Origin: Pseudomonas sp. RIT409
Lineage (GTDB): Bacteria; Pseudomonadota; Gammaproteobacteria; Pseudomonadales; Pseudomonadaceae
NCBI RefSeq assembly: GCF_003052515.2
Contig: NZ_QARE02000020.1
Location: 1 to 64,000 of the forward strand
Length of the DNA: 64,000 bases
Direction of reading: 5' to 3'
Under the pieces are notes generated by a model. That model was not told the DNA's origin. It saw only the letters and a list, made by a program, of their open reading frames with translations, and searched no databases. This document shows positions 17,990-26,926 of the stretch, piece by piece; position 1 is the first letter of the stretch, and each line of letters opens with the position of its first letter. Position numbers and translations under genes: made by a program.

Positions 17990-18482
17990 GCTGGATTTGC
18001 AGATCGCGACTCACGCCAGCGCTCCCAGCGAAGCCCAGTTCCGCCTGTGGTGTGAAATGGGCTTGCGTCAGCGCGCGGCGGATTCGGAAATGACCATCCG
18101 CCTGGTGGACGAAGCCGAAGGCCGGGAACTGAACCACACCTGGCGTCACAAAGACTACGCCACCAATGTACTGTCGTTTCCTGCCGAAGTCCCTGACGAA
18201 CTGCTCGACATCCCGCTGCTGGGCGATCTGGTCATTTGCGTACCGGTCGTCGCGCGCGAAGCCGTCGAGCAGGGCAAGGCGCTGGACGCCCATTGGGCGC
18301 ACCTGGTGATCCACGGCTGCTTGCACCTGTTGGGCTATGACCATATCGAGGACGAAGAAGCCGAGGAAATGGAAGCGCTGGAACGAGAGTTGCTTGCAGA
18401 GCTTGGCTATCCCGATCCCTACGCCGACGATGAGCTCGGCGACACACCCACTTCAGAAACACCTGGCAAGGACCACGAGTAA
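17982..18482 (+). CDS. ybeY: Endoribonuclease YbeY
   Basis: YbeY is a single-strand endoribonuclease needed for 16S rRNA 3'-end maturation and ribosome quality control. The 166-residue protein has the zinc-binding signature HxxxHxxxxxH as H111, H115 and H121 (HGCLHLLGYDH), and 'NVLSFPAEVP' upstream. A C-terminal acidic tail (about 125-166) is longer than in E. coli. It overlaps ybeZ and is followed after 5 bp by ybeX, so the three are one translation-coupled unit. Confidence 0.96.
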   Translation: MLELDLQIATHASAPSEAQFRLWCEMGLRQRAADSEMTIRLVDEAEGRELNHTWRHKDYATNVLSFPAEVPDELLDIPLLGDLVICVPVVAREAVEQGKALDAHWAHLVIHGCLHLLGYDHIEDEEAEEMEALERELLAELGYPDPYADDELGDTPTSETPGKDHE

Positions 18483-18487
18483 GGGCT

Positions 18488-19330
18488 ATGAGCGAAGATC
18501 GATCGAGCAACGGGCAAAAGTCATGGTTGGGCAAACTGACCCAGGCATTTGCCCATGAGCCGAAAAACCGTCAGGAGCTGCTGGAGCTGCTGCGCGAAGC
18601 CCATCAGAACAAGCTGCTGGACAGCGAAGCGCTGGCCATCGTCGAGGGCGCCATCCAGGTCGCCGACCTGCAAGTGCGCGACATCATGGTGCCGCGCTCG
18701 CAGATGATCAGCATCAAGGCGAGCCAGAGCCCACGCGAATTCCTGCCCGCGGTGATCGATTCGGCGCACTCGCGCTATCCGGTCATCGGCGAAAGCCACG
18801 ACGATGTGCTGGGCGTGCTGCTGGCCAAAGATTTGCTGCCACTGATCCTCAGGGAAAACGGCGGCGCGGACGATGTGAAGAACTTGCTGCGCCCGGCGAC
18901 CTTCGTGCCGGAGTCCAAGCGGCTGAACGTTTTGCTGCGCGAGTTCCGCGCCAACCATAACCACATGGCCATCGTCATCGACGAATACGGCGGCGTGGCC
19001 GGGCTGGTGACCATCGAGGACGTGCTCGAGCAGATCGTCGGCGACATCGAAGACGAACACGATGTCGAGGAAGACAGCTACATCAAGCCGCTGCCCAGCG
19101 GTGACTTCCTGGTCAAGGCGCTGACCCCCATCGAAAGCTTCAACGAGTTTTTCGACAGCGAGTTCTCGGATGACGAGTTCGACACCGTCGGCGGCCTGGT
19201 GATGAATGCGTTCGGGCACTTGCCCAAGCGTAATGAAATCACCGAAATCGGCGCGTACCGTTTCCGCATCCTGAACGCGGACAGCCGTCGTATTCACCTG
19301 TTGCGCCTGAGCCCGATCTCCCGCTCGTAG
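18488..19330 (+). CDS. ybeX: CorC/YbeX-type CBS-domain protein
   Basis: This 280-residue cytoplasmic protein has two CBS domains (about 70-195; first 'VRDIMVPRSQMISIKASQSP', second ending 'GLVTIEDVLEQIVGDIEDEHD') and a C-terminal CorC/HlyC transporter-associated domain (about 200-280). It is linked to Mg2+/Co2+ homeostasis and, through YbeY/YbeZ, to ribosome metabolism. No membrane segment is present. It starts 5 bp after ybeY and precedes lnt by 23 bp, as in E. coli. Confidence 0.95.
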   Translation: MSEDRSSNGQKSWLGKLTQAFAHEPKNRQELLELLREAHQNKLLDSEALAIVEGAIQVADLQVRDIMVPRSQMISIKASQSPREFLPAVIDSAHSRYPVIGESHDDVLGVLLAKDLLPLILRENGGADDVKNLLRPATFVPESKRLNVLLREFRANHNHMAIVIDEYGGVAGLVTIEDVLEQIVGDIEDEHDVEEDSYIKPLPSGDFLVKALTPIESFNEFFDSEFSDDEFDTVGGLVMNAFGHLPKRNEITEIGAYRFRILNADSRRIHLLRLSPISRS

Positions 19331-19353
19331 TCTTACCTTCATAAGGATCGTAA

Positions 19354-20874
19354 ATGCGCTGGATCACCCGCCCCGGCTGGCCCGGTAATCTGCTGGCCAT
19401 GGCGGCTGGCGCACTGACCACTCTGGCCCTGGCGCCGTTCGATATCTGGCCACTGGCGATCGTCGCGCTGGTGGTGTTCTACCTGGGGCTGCGCGATCTC
19501 AAGCCTCGGCAGGCCTTGTGGCGCGGATGGTGCTACGGTTTCGGGCTGTTCGGCGGCGGCACCAGCTGGATCTACGTCAGCATCCACACCTACGGTGAAG
19601 CGCCAGTATGGCTGGCCGGATTCCTGATGGTGCTGTTCTGCGCATCGGTGGCGTTCTTCTTCGCCCTGCCCGCCTTCCTGTGGGCCCGCTGGATTCGTCG
19701 CAACGAAGCGCCTTTGGCCGACGCGCTCGCTTTCGCAGCATTCTGGTTTGGCCAGGAAATGTTCCGTGGCTGGTTCCTGACCGGCTTCCCTTGGCTTTAT
19801 TCCGGTTACAGCCAGCTCGATGGTCCCTTGAAAGGCCTCGCGCCATTGGGTGGCATGTGGCTGATCTCGTTCAGTCTCGCCTTGACCGCCGCCCTGCTCT
19901 GCAACCTTCCACGGCTGCGCGCCCGCAAAAGCTTTCTCGCCGCAGGCGTCGTTCTGCTACTCGCGCCTTGGGTCATTGGCCTGAGCCTGAAAAACCACGC
20001 GTGGACCGAGCCGTCCGGCGCGCCGCTGTCAGTCGCGGCCATGCAGGGCAATGTCGAACAAAGCATGAAATGGGACCCGGCTGCGCTTAACGCGCAACTG
20101 GCGCTGTACCGCGACATGACCTTCGCGTCGCAGAAGGCCGACCTGATCGTCTGGCCGGAAACCGCGGTGCCGGTACTCAAGGAGTCGGTGGAGGGCTACC
20201 TGTCGGTCATGGGCAAATTTGCGGCCGACCGAGACGCGGCATTGATCACGGGTGTGCCATTGCGGCAGAAAACCGGCCGCGGCGAATTCCGTTATTACAA
20301 CGCGATCACGGTGACCGGAGAGGGTGACGGCACTTATTTGAAACAGAAGCTCGTCCCGTTTGGCGAATACGTGCCGCTGCAGGACCTGCTACGCGGGTTG
20401 ATCACCTTCTTTGACCTGCCAATGTCTGACTTCGCCCGCGGCCCCGCCGATCAGGCCCTGTTGCAGGCCAAAGGTTACGAAATCGCTCCGTTCATCTGCT
20501 ACGAAGTGGTCTACCCGGAGTTTGCGGCCGGCCTGTCCGCCCAGAGCGACTTGCTGCTGACAGTGAGCAATGACACCTGGTTCGGCACCTCGATCGGTCC
20601 GTTGCAACACCTGCAGATGGCGCAGATGCGGGCTCTGGAGGCCGGACGCTGGATGATCCGCGCCACCAACAATGGCGTCAGCGCGCTGATCGACCCATTC
20701 GGCAAAATCACCCGCACCGTCCCGCAGTTCCAGCGTGCGGTGATGTACGGCGAGGTGACGCCGATGCACAACCTCACGCCTTACCTGCATTGGCGTTCGT
20801 GGCCGCTGATCATTCTGTCGGTGCTGTTGATTGGCTGGGCACTGCTGGCGAGCCGGATTGCCAAGACGGTCTAG
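19354..20874 (+). CDS. lnt: Apolipoprotein N-acyltransferase
   Basis: Lnt adds the third acyl chain to the N-terminal Cys of lipoproteins in the inner membrane. The 506-residue protein has several N-terminal transmembrane helices (about residues 10-210), a periplasmic nitrilase-like domain and a final helix near the C-terminus. The Glu-Lys-Cys triad is visible in 'IVWPETAVPVL', 'LKQKLVPFGEY' and 'PFICYEVVYPE'. This window encodes several lipoproteins that would be substrates. It closes the ybeZ–ybeY–ybeX–lnt operon; a REPIN starts 6 bp after the stop codon. Confidence 0.96.
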   Translation: MRWITRPGWPGNLLAMAAGALTTLALAPFDIWPLAIVALVVFYLGLRDLKPRQALWRGWCYGFGLFGGGTSWIYVSIHTYGEAPVWLAGFLMVLFCASVAFFFALPAFLWARWIRRNEAPLADALAFAAFWFGQEMFRGWFLTGFPWLYSGYSQLDGPLKGLAPLGGMWLISFSLALTAALLCNLPRLRARKSFLAAGVVLLLAPWVIGLSLKNHAWTEPSGAPLSVAAMQGNVEQSMKWDPAALNAQLALYRDMTFASQKADLIVWPETAVPVLKESVEGYLSVMGKFAADRDAALITGVPLRQKTGRGEFRYYNAITVTGEGDGTYLKQKLVPFGEYVPLQDLLRGLITFFDLPMSDFARGPADQALLQAKGYEIAPFICYEVVYPEFAAGLSAQSDLLLTVSNDTWFGTSIGPLQHLQMAQMRALEAGRWMIRATNNGVSALIDPFGKITRTVPQFQRAVMYGEVTPMHNLTPYLHWRSWPLIILSVLLIGWALLASRIAKTV

Positions 20875-20879
20875 GTCAT

Positions 20880-20968
20880 TGTAGGAGCGCGCTTGCCCGC
20901 GATAGCGTTCTGTCAGTTAGAGGTGAACTCACTGATAAACCGCCATCGCGGGCAAGCGCGCTCCTACA
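20880..20968. repeat. REPIN after lnt
   Basis: Inverted REP cores (GTAGGAGCGCGCTTGCCCGCG and complement) flank a central segment of about 45 bp. It lies between the convergent lnt and YdcF-type genes. Confidence 0.9.
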
Positions 20969-20985
20969 ATAGAGAGCATGCCACC

Positions 20986-21747
20986 CTAGCGATAAAACAA
21001 CCGATACCCGACCAGTCCCGCCGCTTCATTCAACAACTGCCCGCTCTGCCAGACCGCCTTGGCCTCAGGCGTCCAGCCACCGAATGGGCGTGCGTTGTCG
21101 ACGCTCAAAAAACCGACCGGCGCGGGCACCACGTCAAAGCCTGCCTTCTCGAAACTCCAGACCGACCGTGGCATGTGCCAGGCCTGTGTCACCACGACCA
21201 CCCGCTTGATGCCCTGGGGCAGCAAGATCGCCGCGCTCATGGTTGCATTTTCCCAGGTCGTGCGGCTCTCGCCCTCCTGCCAACGCACGCTCACGCCAAA
21301 GTCATCGCGCAGTGACTCGGCCATGATCGACGCTTCGCTCGGAGGCGCCCCGTAATGCAAGCCACCGGTGGTGAGAATCGGCAGGCCCGAGGCTTTCGAC
21401 AACCGCGCCGCATAGCGCATCCGCTCCAGCGCGACGCCCGTGGGAATATCGGCGCCCCAGCTCGGATCGTTGCGCTCACGCCCAGATCCCAGCACCACAA
21501 TGGCATCGGCGCGCTGCGCCAGGGTGGCCCAATCGTCCTGTGACAAAGGCGGAACGGTCTCGATGGCCCTCGCCGACCATTGCACGACAATCGGCAAACT
21601 CATCGCCGTCATCCCGATCAGCCCAATGGCAAACAGCATCCGCGCAAGCCGGGGCCGGGCATTTCTCAACCACCAGGCGAACAACAGGAGCAGTAAAAAG
21701 GCGCCTGGGGGCAAAAGAAGATTCTTGATGAAGTAGCGAAAAGGCAT
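20986..21747 (-). CDS. YdcF/ElyC family envelope protein (DUF218)
   Basis: This 253-residue protein has two N-terminal transmembrane helices (about 8-28 and 34-55) and a DUF218 domain with 'DAIVVLGSGRERNDPSWGAD', 'ILTTGGLHYG', 'SRTTWENA' and 'VTQAWHMPRS'. The double-helix topology is as in ElyC, an envelope factor that affects peptidoglycan precursor lipid metabolism in E. coli. The ATG at 21747 has a GGAG site six bases upstream; an ATG at 21753 directly abuts the site. The biochemical activity of the family is not settled. Confidence 0.86.
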   Translation of the reverse strand: MPFRYFIKNLLLPPGAFLLLLLFAWWLRNARPRLARMLFAIGLIGMTAMSLPIVVQWSARAIETVPPLSQDDWATLAQRADAIVVLGSGRERNDPSWGADIPTGVALERMRYAARLSKASGLPILTTGGLHYGAPPSEASIMAESLRDDFGVSVRWQEGESRTTWENATMSAAILLPQGIKRVVVVTQAWHMPRSVWSFEKAGFDVVPAPVGFLSVDNARPFGGWTPEAKAVWQSGQLLNEAAGLVGYRLFYR

Positions 21748-21831
21748 GGGCATCTCCAGAGATGCCCGAAGCCTAATGGGAATGACACTAAGCAACAATG
21801 CTTAAACAGGCGGGAATGAGACCCGCAGAGG

Positions 21832-22230
21832 TTACCGCTTGAAATGTTTACTGGAACTGTAGCGACTCAACTTCGCCGACACCTTGGCACGACGCTGATC
21901 CTTCAGCCAGATGACATTGGCTGCCGGACGCGGTGCACGGAACGACGGCTCCGAAGGCTCCCGTGAAGCGCTGGAACTGCCTTTCTTTACGCCGAGTGTT
22001 TCCTCTTTGACCACGGCTTGTTTCAAGACGGCCTGGCGTATTTCGCTTCGGTCCAGGTAAGCCTCGATGAGTTGGAATTCGGCGTGGCTTAACCCACGCA
22101 ACTCCAGTTCGAGGGGGTGCTCGTCACGAAGCCGGACTGCTGTTTTTGCCATGTCCAGGGCCAGCCCCAGACGATCGATCAAACGGTCATACAGATCAGA
22201 AATCTTTGCTTGGTGCCGCAGCTCTGCCAT
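21832..22230 (-). CDS. Hypothetical protein, charged, cytoplasmic
   Basis: This 132-residue protein is not assigned to a family by me. The N-terminal two thirds (about 1-85) look helical and contain 'LYDRLIDRLGLALDMAK' and 'ELRGLSHAEFQLIEAYLDRSEI'; the C-terminal part is basic, rich in Ser/Arg/Lys and probably disordered. There is no signal peptide or membrane segment. It lies between the YdcF-type gene and the divergent leuS. Codon usage matches the neighbours, which supports it being real; the position suggests a conserved Pseudomonas gene. Confidence 0.65.
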   Translation of the reverse strand: MAELRHQAKISDLYDRLIDRLGLALDMAKTAVRLRDEHPLELELRGLSHAEFQLIEAYLDRSEIRQAVLKQAVVKEETLGVKKGSSSASREPSEPSFRAPRPAANVIWLKDQRRAKVSAKLSRYSSSKHFKR

Positions 22231-22521
22231 CCGTTCACCTCACTGAAGATAAACCCATACCCTCGTCAATGAGCTTAGCGGCACTGCAAAAACTGGCGCG
22301 GTGCCGCGACCAACGGCGGGCGGGGGCTTGAGGCATGTAATCAGGGTTTCCCTCGGCAGTCTGCCCTCATGTATGCTACGGGGCTTCCTGTCATTCCACT
22401 TCCGCTCACCCGGACACGAACACACCGCGCCACCGAACGGCCTTGCCTGAACAGCACGCCCATCCGGTCCGGGAATGCAGCGAAGCGGTCAAGGGTCACC
22501 CATCTTTAGTCAAAAGTAGCC

Positions 22522-25128
22522 ATGCACGAACTCTATCAGCCCCGCGAAACCGAAGCCGCCGCCCAGACGTTCTGGGAAGAGCAAAAGTCGTTTGAAGTCA
22601 GCGAGCAACCCGGCAAGGACACTTACTACTGCCTGTCGATGTTCCCTTACCCGAGCGGCAAGCTGCACATGGGGCACGTGCGCAACTACACCATCGGTGA
22701 CGTGATCGCGCGCTATCAGCGCATGCAGGGCAAGAACGTCCTGCAACCGATGGGCTGGGACGCCTTTGGCATGCCGGCGGAAAACGCCGCGATGAAGAAC
22801 AACGTCGCCCCTGCCAAGTGGACGTACGAAAACATCGCCTACATGAAGACCCAGCTCAAGAGCCTGGGCCTGGCGATCGACTGGTCCCGCGAGGTCACGA
22901 CTTGCAAGCCTGACTACTACCGCTGGGAGCAGTGGCTGTTCACTCGCCTGTTCGAAAAGGGTGTGATCTACCGCAAGAACGGCACGGTGAACTGGGACCC
23001 GGTCGACCAGACCGTGCTGGCCAACGAACAGGTCATCGACGGCCGCGGATGGCGCTCCGGGGCGGTGATCGAAAAACGCGAAATCCCGATGTACTACTTC
23101 AAGATCACGGCCTACGCCGATGAGCTACTGGAGAGCCTCGACGAACTGCCGGGCTGGCCTGAACAGGTCAAGACCATGCAGCGCAACTGGATCGGCAAAT
23201 CGCGCGGGATGGAAGTCCAGTTCCCCTATGACCAGGCATCGATCGGCGAAGCGGGCGCACTGAAAGTCTTCACTACTCGCCCTGACACCCTGATGGGCGC
23301 GACCTACGTGGCCGTCGCCGCCGAGCACCCGCTGGCGGCCCTGGCAGCGCAGAACGATCCTGAGCTGCAAGCCTTCATCCACGAGTGCAAGAGCGGCAGC
23401 GTCGCAGAAGCCGACGTCGCGACCCAGGAAAAGAAAGGCCTGCCGACGGGCCTGTTCGTGGAGCACCCACTGACCGGCGAAAAACTGCCGGTGTGGGTCG
23501 CCAACTACGTATTGATGCATTACGGCGATGGCGCGGTCATGGCCGTTCCCGCCCACGATGAGCGGGACTTCGAATTCGCGACCAAGTACGACCTGCCGAT
23601 CAAGTCGGTGGTGCGTACCAGTGCTGGCGACGCTTCGCCGGCCCCTTGGCAAGACGCTTATGGCGAGCACGGCCAACTGATCAATTCCGGGGAGTTCGAC
23701 GGTCTGGACTTCGCGGGAGCGTTCGATGCCATTGAAGCCGCGCTGATCAAAAAAGATCTCGGCAAATCGCGCACCCAGTTCCGCCTGCGCGACTGGGGCA
23801 TCAGCCGCCAGCGCTATTGGGGCTGCCCAATCCCGATCATCCACTGCGACGCCTGCGGTGACGTGCCGGTTCCTGAAGATCAGTTGCCGGTCAAGCTGCC
23901 TGAAGACGTGGTGCCGGACGGAGCAGGCTCACCCCTGGCGCGCATGCCTGAGTTCTACGAGTGCACCTGCCCTAAATGCGGCGCACCGGCCAAACGCGAA
24001 ACCGACACCATGGACACCTTCGTCGAATCGTCCTGGTATTTCGCACGCTACGCCTCACCTCACTACGAAGGCGGCATGGTCGATCCGAAAGCCGCCAACC
24101 ACTGGCTGCCGGTCGATCAATACATCGGCGGTATCGAACACGCGATCCTGCACTTGCTGTATGCACGGTTCTTCCACAAATTGATGCGTGACGAAGGCCT
24201 GGTCAGCTCCAACGAACCGTTCAAGAACCTGCTGACCCAGGGCATGGTGGTCGCCGAGACCTTCTATCGCCTCGAAGCCAATGGCAGCAAGACCTGGTTC
24301 AACCCGGCAGATGTCGAATTCGAACGCGACAGCAAGGCCAAGATCATTGGCGCCAAGCTGATCGCCGATGGCCTGCCGGTGGAAATCGGCGGCATCGAGA
24401 AGATGGCCAAATCGAAAAACAACGGCGTCGATCCTCAGTCGATGATCGACCAGTACGGGGCTGACACCTGCCGTCTGTTCATGATGTTCGCCTCGCCGCC
24501 TGACATGAGCCTGGAATGGTCCGACTCCGGCGTCGAAGGTTCGCATCGCTTCCTCAAGCGCGTCTGGCGCCTGGCGCAGACCCACGTGGCGGCGGGCCTT
24601 CCGGGCGCGCTGGACAAGGCAGCCCTGAGCGACGACCAGAAAGCCATTCGCCGCTCGATCCACCTGGCAATCAGGCAAGCCGGCCAGGACGTTGGCCAGC
24701 ATCACAAATTCAACACCGCCATCGCACAGGTCATGACGTTGATGAACGTGCTGGAAAAGGCCCCCCAGGCATCGGAACAGGACCGCGGTCTGCTTCAGGA
24801 AGGCCTGGAAACGGTGGCTTTGCTGCTGGCCCCGATCACGCCGCACATCAGTCACGAACTGTGGAACGCGCTGGGTCACGCCGACCCGGTGATCGACGCC
24901 CAATGGCCCGTGGTCGATGAGGCCGCGCTGGTGCAGGACACGTTGCAACTGGTGGTCCAGGTCAACGGCAAGTTGCGCGGTCAGATCGAAGTGTCTGCCA
25001 GCGCCAGCCGCGAAGACGTCGAAGCCGCTGCCCGCACCAACGAAAACGTGCTGCGCTTCACCGAGGGCCTGACGATTCGCAAAGTGATCGTCGTGCCCGG
25101 CAAACTGGTGAACATCGTCGCCAGCTGA
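22522..25128 (+). CDS. leuS: Leucine–tRNA ligase
   Basis: LeuS charges tRNA-Leu. The 868-residue class Ia synthetase has the HIGH-type motif HMGH at residues 49-52, a CP1 editing domain containing 'TTRPDTLMGATYV' (Thr-rich editing motif), the zinc-binding insertion ('CPKCGAPAKRETDTMDTF') and the KMSKS loop, here KMAKS at residues 627-631, then the tRNA-binding C-terminal domain. The Ala for Ser change in the KMSKS loop is noted; I believe it is common in Pseudomonas. lptE and holA follow in the common gammaproteobacterial order. Confidence 0.97.
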   Translation: MHELYQPRETEAAAQTFWEEQKSFEVSEQPGKDTYYCLSMFPYPSGKLHMGHVRNYTIGDVIARYQRMQGKNVLQPMGWDAFGMPAENAAMKNNVAPAKWTYENIAYMKTQLKSLGLAIDWSREVTTCKPDYYRWEQWLFTRLFEKGVIYRKNGTVNWDPVDQTVLANEQVIDGRGWRSGAVIEKREIPMYYFKITAYADELLESLDELPGWPEQVKTMQRNWIGKSRGMEVQFPYDQASIGEAGALKVFTTRPDTLMGATYVAVAAEHPLAALAAQNDPELQAFIHECKSGSVAEADVATQEKKGLPTGLFVEHPLTGEKLPVWVANYVLMHYGDGAVMAVPAHDERDFEFATKYDLPIKSVVRTSAGDASPAPWQDAYGEHGQLINSGEFDGLDFAGAFDAIEAALIKKDLGKSRTQFRLRDWGISRQRYWGCPIPIIHCDACGDVPVPEDQLPVKLPEDVVPDGAGSPLARMPEFYECTCPKCGAPAKRETDTMDTFVESSWYFARYASPHYEGGMVDPKAANHWLPVDQYIGGIEHAILHLLYARFFHKLMRDEGLVSSNEPFKNLLTQGMVVAETFYRLEANGSKTWFNPADVEFERDSKAKIIGAKLIADGLPVEIGGIEKMAKSKNNGVDPQSMIDQYGADTCRLFMMFASPPDMSLEWSDSGVEGSHRFLKRVWRLAQTHVAAGLPGALDKAALSDDQKAIRRSIHLAIRQAGQDVGQHHKFNTAIAQVMTLMNVLEKAPQASEQDRGLLQEGLETVALLLAPITPHISHELWNALGHADPVIDAQWPVVDEAALVQDTLQLVVQVNGKLRGQIEVSASASREDVEAAARTNENVLRFTEGLTIRKVIVVPGKLVNIVAS

Positions 25129-25136
25129 TTGGATCA

Positions 25137-25161
25137 GGCGCCTGGCACTCAACCAGGCGCC
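25137..25161 (+). other. Intercistronic GC hairpin between leuS and lptE
   Basis: A perfect 9-bp stem (GGCGCCTGG / CCAGGCGCC, 7-nt loop) begins eight bases after the leuS stop codon. It has no T-tract, so it is more likely an mRNA-stability or processing element than a full terminator. Confidence 0.5.
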
Positions 25162-25219
25162 CACAACACTTCCAGGGCCCGCCGCTTCGGGCTCAAACGG
25201 ATTCAAGGGGAGCTACAAG

Positions 25220-25825
25220 ATGATCAAACGCAATCTGCTGGTAATGGGCCTCGCCGTATTGCTGAGCGCCTGCGGTTTCCAGCTGCGCGGGACCGGCACC
25301 AACACCTTGGCCGTCAAGGAACTGGACGTCAGTGCTCGTGATGCCTATGGCGACGTAGTGACCCAGTTGCGTCAGACCCTGAGCAACAGCGGCGTACATG
25401 TGTACACCGGTGCCCAGTACAAACTGTTCCTGGCGCGCGAGGATGAATCCCAGCGCACCGCCAGCTACGCCGGCTCGGGTCGCTCCGCCGAGTACGAGTT
25501 GACCACGGTGCTCAAGTATCAGATCCAGGGCACCAAGAACGTGGTACTGCTGGACGACAACGTCCAGTCGACCCGCACCTTCGTGCATGACGGCAACAAC
25601 CTGATCGGCTCCGACCAGGAAGCCGCACAGGTGCGCAAGGAAATGCGCAGTGAACTCGTGCAGAAGATGATCGCGCGTCTGCAACAGCTGACACCCGAGC
25701 GTCTCGACGAACTGCAAGCCAAGGCCGATGCCGCCGCCCGCGCGCAGGCCGACGCCGAAGCAGCGGCTCAACGCATTCGCGACGAGACGCCGCAGCAGTC
25801 ACCTGTCGAATTCCCGACCAAGTGA
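25220..25825 (+). CDS. lptE: LPS-assembly lipoprotein LptE
   Basis: LptE is the outer-membrane lipoprotein plug of LptD in lipopolysaccharide export. The 201-residue precursor has a signal peptide with lipobox LLSAC (Cys18) followed by 'GFQLRGTG', the hallmark LptE start. The mature domain ends in an Ala/Gln/Glu-rich helical tail (about 155-201). It lies in the leuS–lptE–holA cluster; a strong hairpin separates it from holA. Confidence 0.95.
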   Translation: MIKRNLLVMGLAVLLSACGFQLRGTGTNTLAVKELDVSARDAYGDVVTQLRQTLSNSGVHVYTGAQYKLFLAREDESQRTASYAGSGRSAEYELTTVLKYQIQGTKNVVLLDDNVQSTRTFVHDGNNLIGSDQEAAQVRKEMRSELVQKMIARLQQLTPERLDELQAKADAAARAQADAEAAAQRIRDETPQQSPVEFPTK

Positions 25826-25829
25826 CAGC

Positions 25830-25862
25830 ATCGGGGCCGGTTCGCCGGCCCCGATCGTTTCT
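25830..25862 (+). terminator. Hairpin between lptE and holA, possible attenuator
   Basis: An 11-bp perfect GC-rich stem (ATCGGGGCCGG / CCGGCCCCGAT) with a stable TTCG tetraloop is followed by CGTTTCT. The T-tract is weak, so partial termination between lptE and holA is plausible. Confidence 0.6.
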
Positions 25863-25867
25863 GAACC

Positions 25868-26905
25868 ATGAAACTCGCCCCCGCCCAGCTTTCCAAACAC
25901 CTCCAAGGTGCGTTGTCGCCTGTCTACATCGTCAGCGGCGACGACCCCCTGCAATGCCAGGAAGCCTGCGACGCCATTCGCAGCGCTGCCCGCCAGCAAG
26001 GCTTCGATGAGCGCCAAGTGTTCAGCGCCGACTCGAGCTTTGACTGGGGCACGCTGCTGCAAGCGGGTGCCAGCATGTCGCTGTTTGCCGAACGCCGCCT
26101 GCTTGAACTGCGCCTTCCCTCGGGAAAACCGGGCGATAAAGGCGCCGCTGCGCTGCTGGAATACTGCAATCGCCCTGCCGAAGACACGCTGTTGCTGATC
26201 AGCCTGCCCAAGCTGGACGGCGCCGCGCAGAAGACCAAGTGGGGCAAGGCCTTGGTCGAGGGTCCACAGACTCAATTCGTGCAGATCTGGCCGGTGGATG
26301 GGAGCCAGCTACCGCAATGGATTCGCCAGCGTTTGGCACAAGCCGGTCTGGCCGCAAGCCCTGACGCCGTGGAGCTGATTGCCGCCCGTGTGGAAGGCAA
26401 CCTGCTTGCCGCCGCGCAGGAAATCGAGAAGCTCAAGCTGATGGCCGAGGACGGCCAGATCACGGTCGAAACCGTGCAGGCGGCCGTGGCGGACAGTGCG
26501 CGGTTCGACGTGTTCGGCCTGACCGACGCGATCCTCAACGGCGAAGCTTCCCACGCCTTGCGCATACTTGAAGGCCTGCGCGGCGAAGGTGTCGAGCCGC
26601 CAGTCATTCTTTGGGCATTGTCCCGAGAGTTGCGCGTGCTGGCCAATCTTGCGTTGCAGTTCAGCCAGGGGACACCGCTCGATAAAGCCTTCAGCCAAGC
26701 GCGCCCGCCGATCTGGGACAAGCGCAGGCCGCTGATGAGCAAAGCCCTACAACGCCACTCAGCGCGACGCTGGAATCAGCTCTTGATGGACGCTCAGTAC
26801 ATCGACGCGCAAATCAAGGGCCAGGCACCCGGCTCAGTCTGGAACAATCTAAACCTGCTTGCGCTGCACATGGCCGGACAGCGGCTGGCGTTGCCGTCGG
26901 AATAG
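25868..26905 (+). CDS. holA: DNA polymerase III subunit delta
   Basis: HolA is the clamp-loader subunit that opens the beta sliding clamp. The 345-residue protein shows the expected N-terminal 'VYIVSGDDPLQCQEACDAIR' and the clamp-contact region 'SMSLFAERRLLELRLPSGKPG', followed by 'RVEGNLLAAAQEIEKLKLM' and 'RFDVFGLTDAILNGEASHAL' of the delta AAA+-like and collar domains. Length matches the family (E. coli 343). Its ATG is five bases after the lptE hairpin. It is convergent with the first of two halovibrin-like genes. Confidence 0.96.
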   Translation: MKLAPAQLSKHLQGALSPVYIVSGDDPLQCQEACDAIRSAARQQGFDERQVFSADSSFDWGTLLQAGASMSLFAERRLLELRLPSGKPGDKGAAALLEYCNRPAEDTLLLISLPKLDGAAQKTKWGKALVEGPQTQFVQIWPVDGSQLPQWIRQRLAQAGLAASPDAVELIAARVEGNLLAAAQEIEKLKLMAEDGQITVETVQAAVADSARFDVFGLTDAILNGEASHALRILEGLRGEGVEPPVILWALSRELRVLANLALQFSQGTPLDKAFSQARPPIWDKRRPLMSKALQRHSARRWNQLLMDAQYIDAQIKGQAPGSVWNNLNLLALHMAGQRLALPSE

Positions 26906-26926
26906 TTTCCCAACGCCCTCACGACG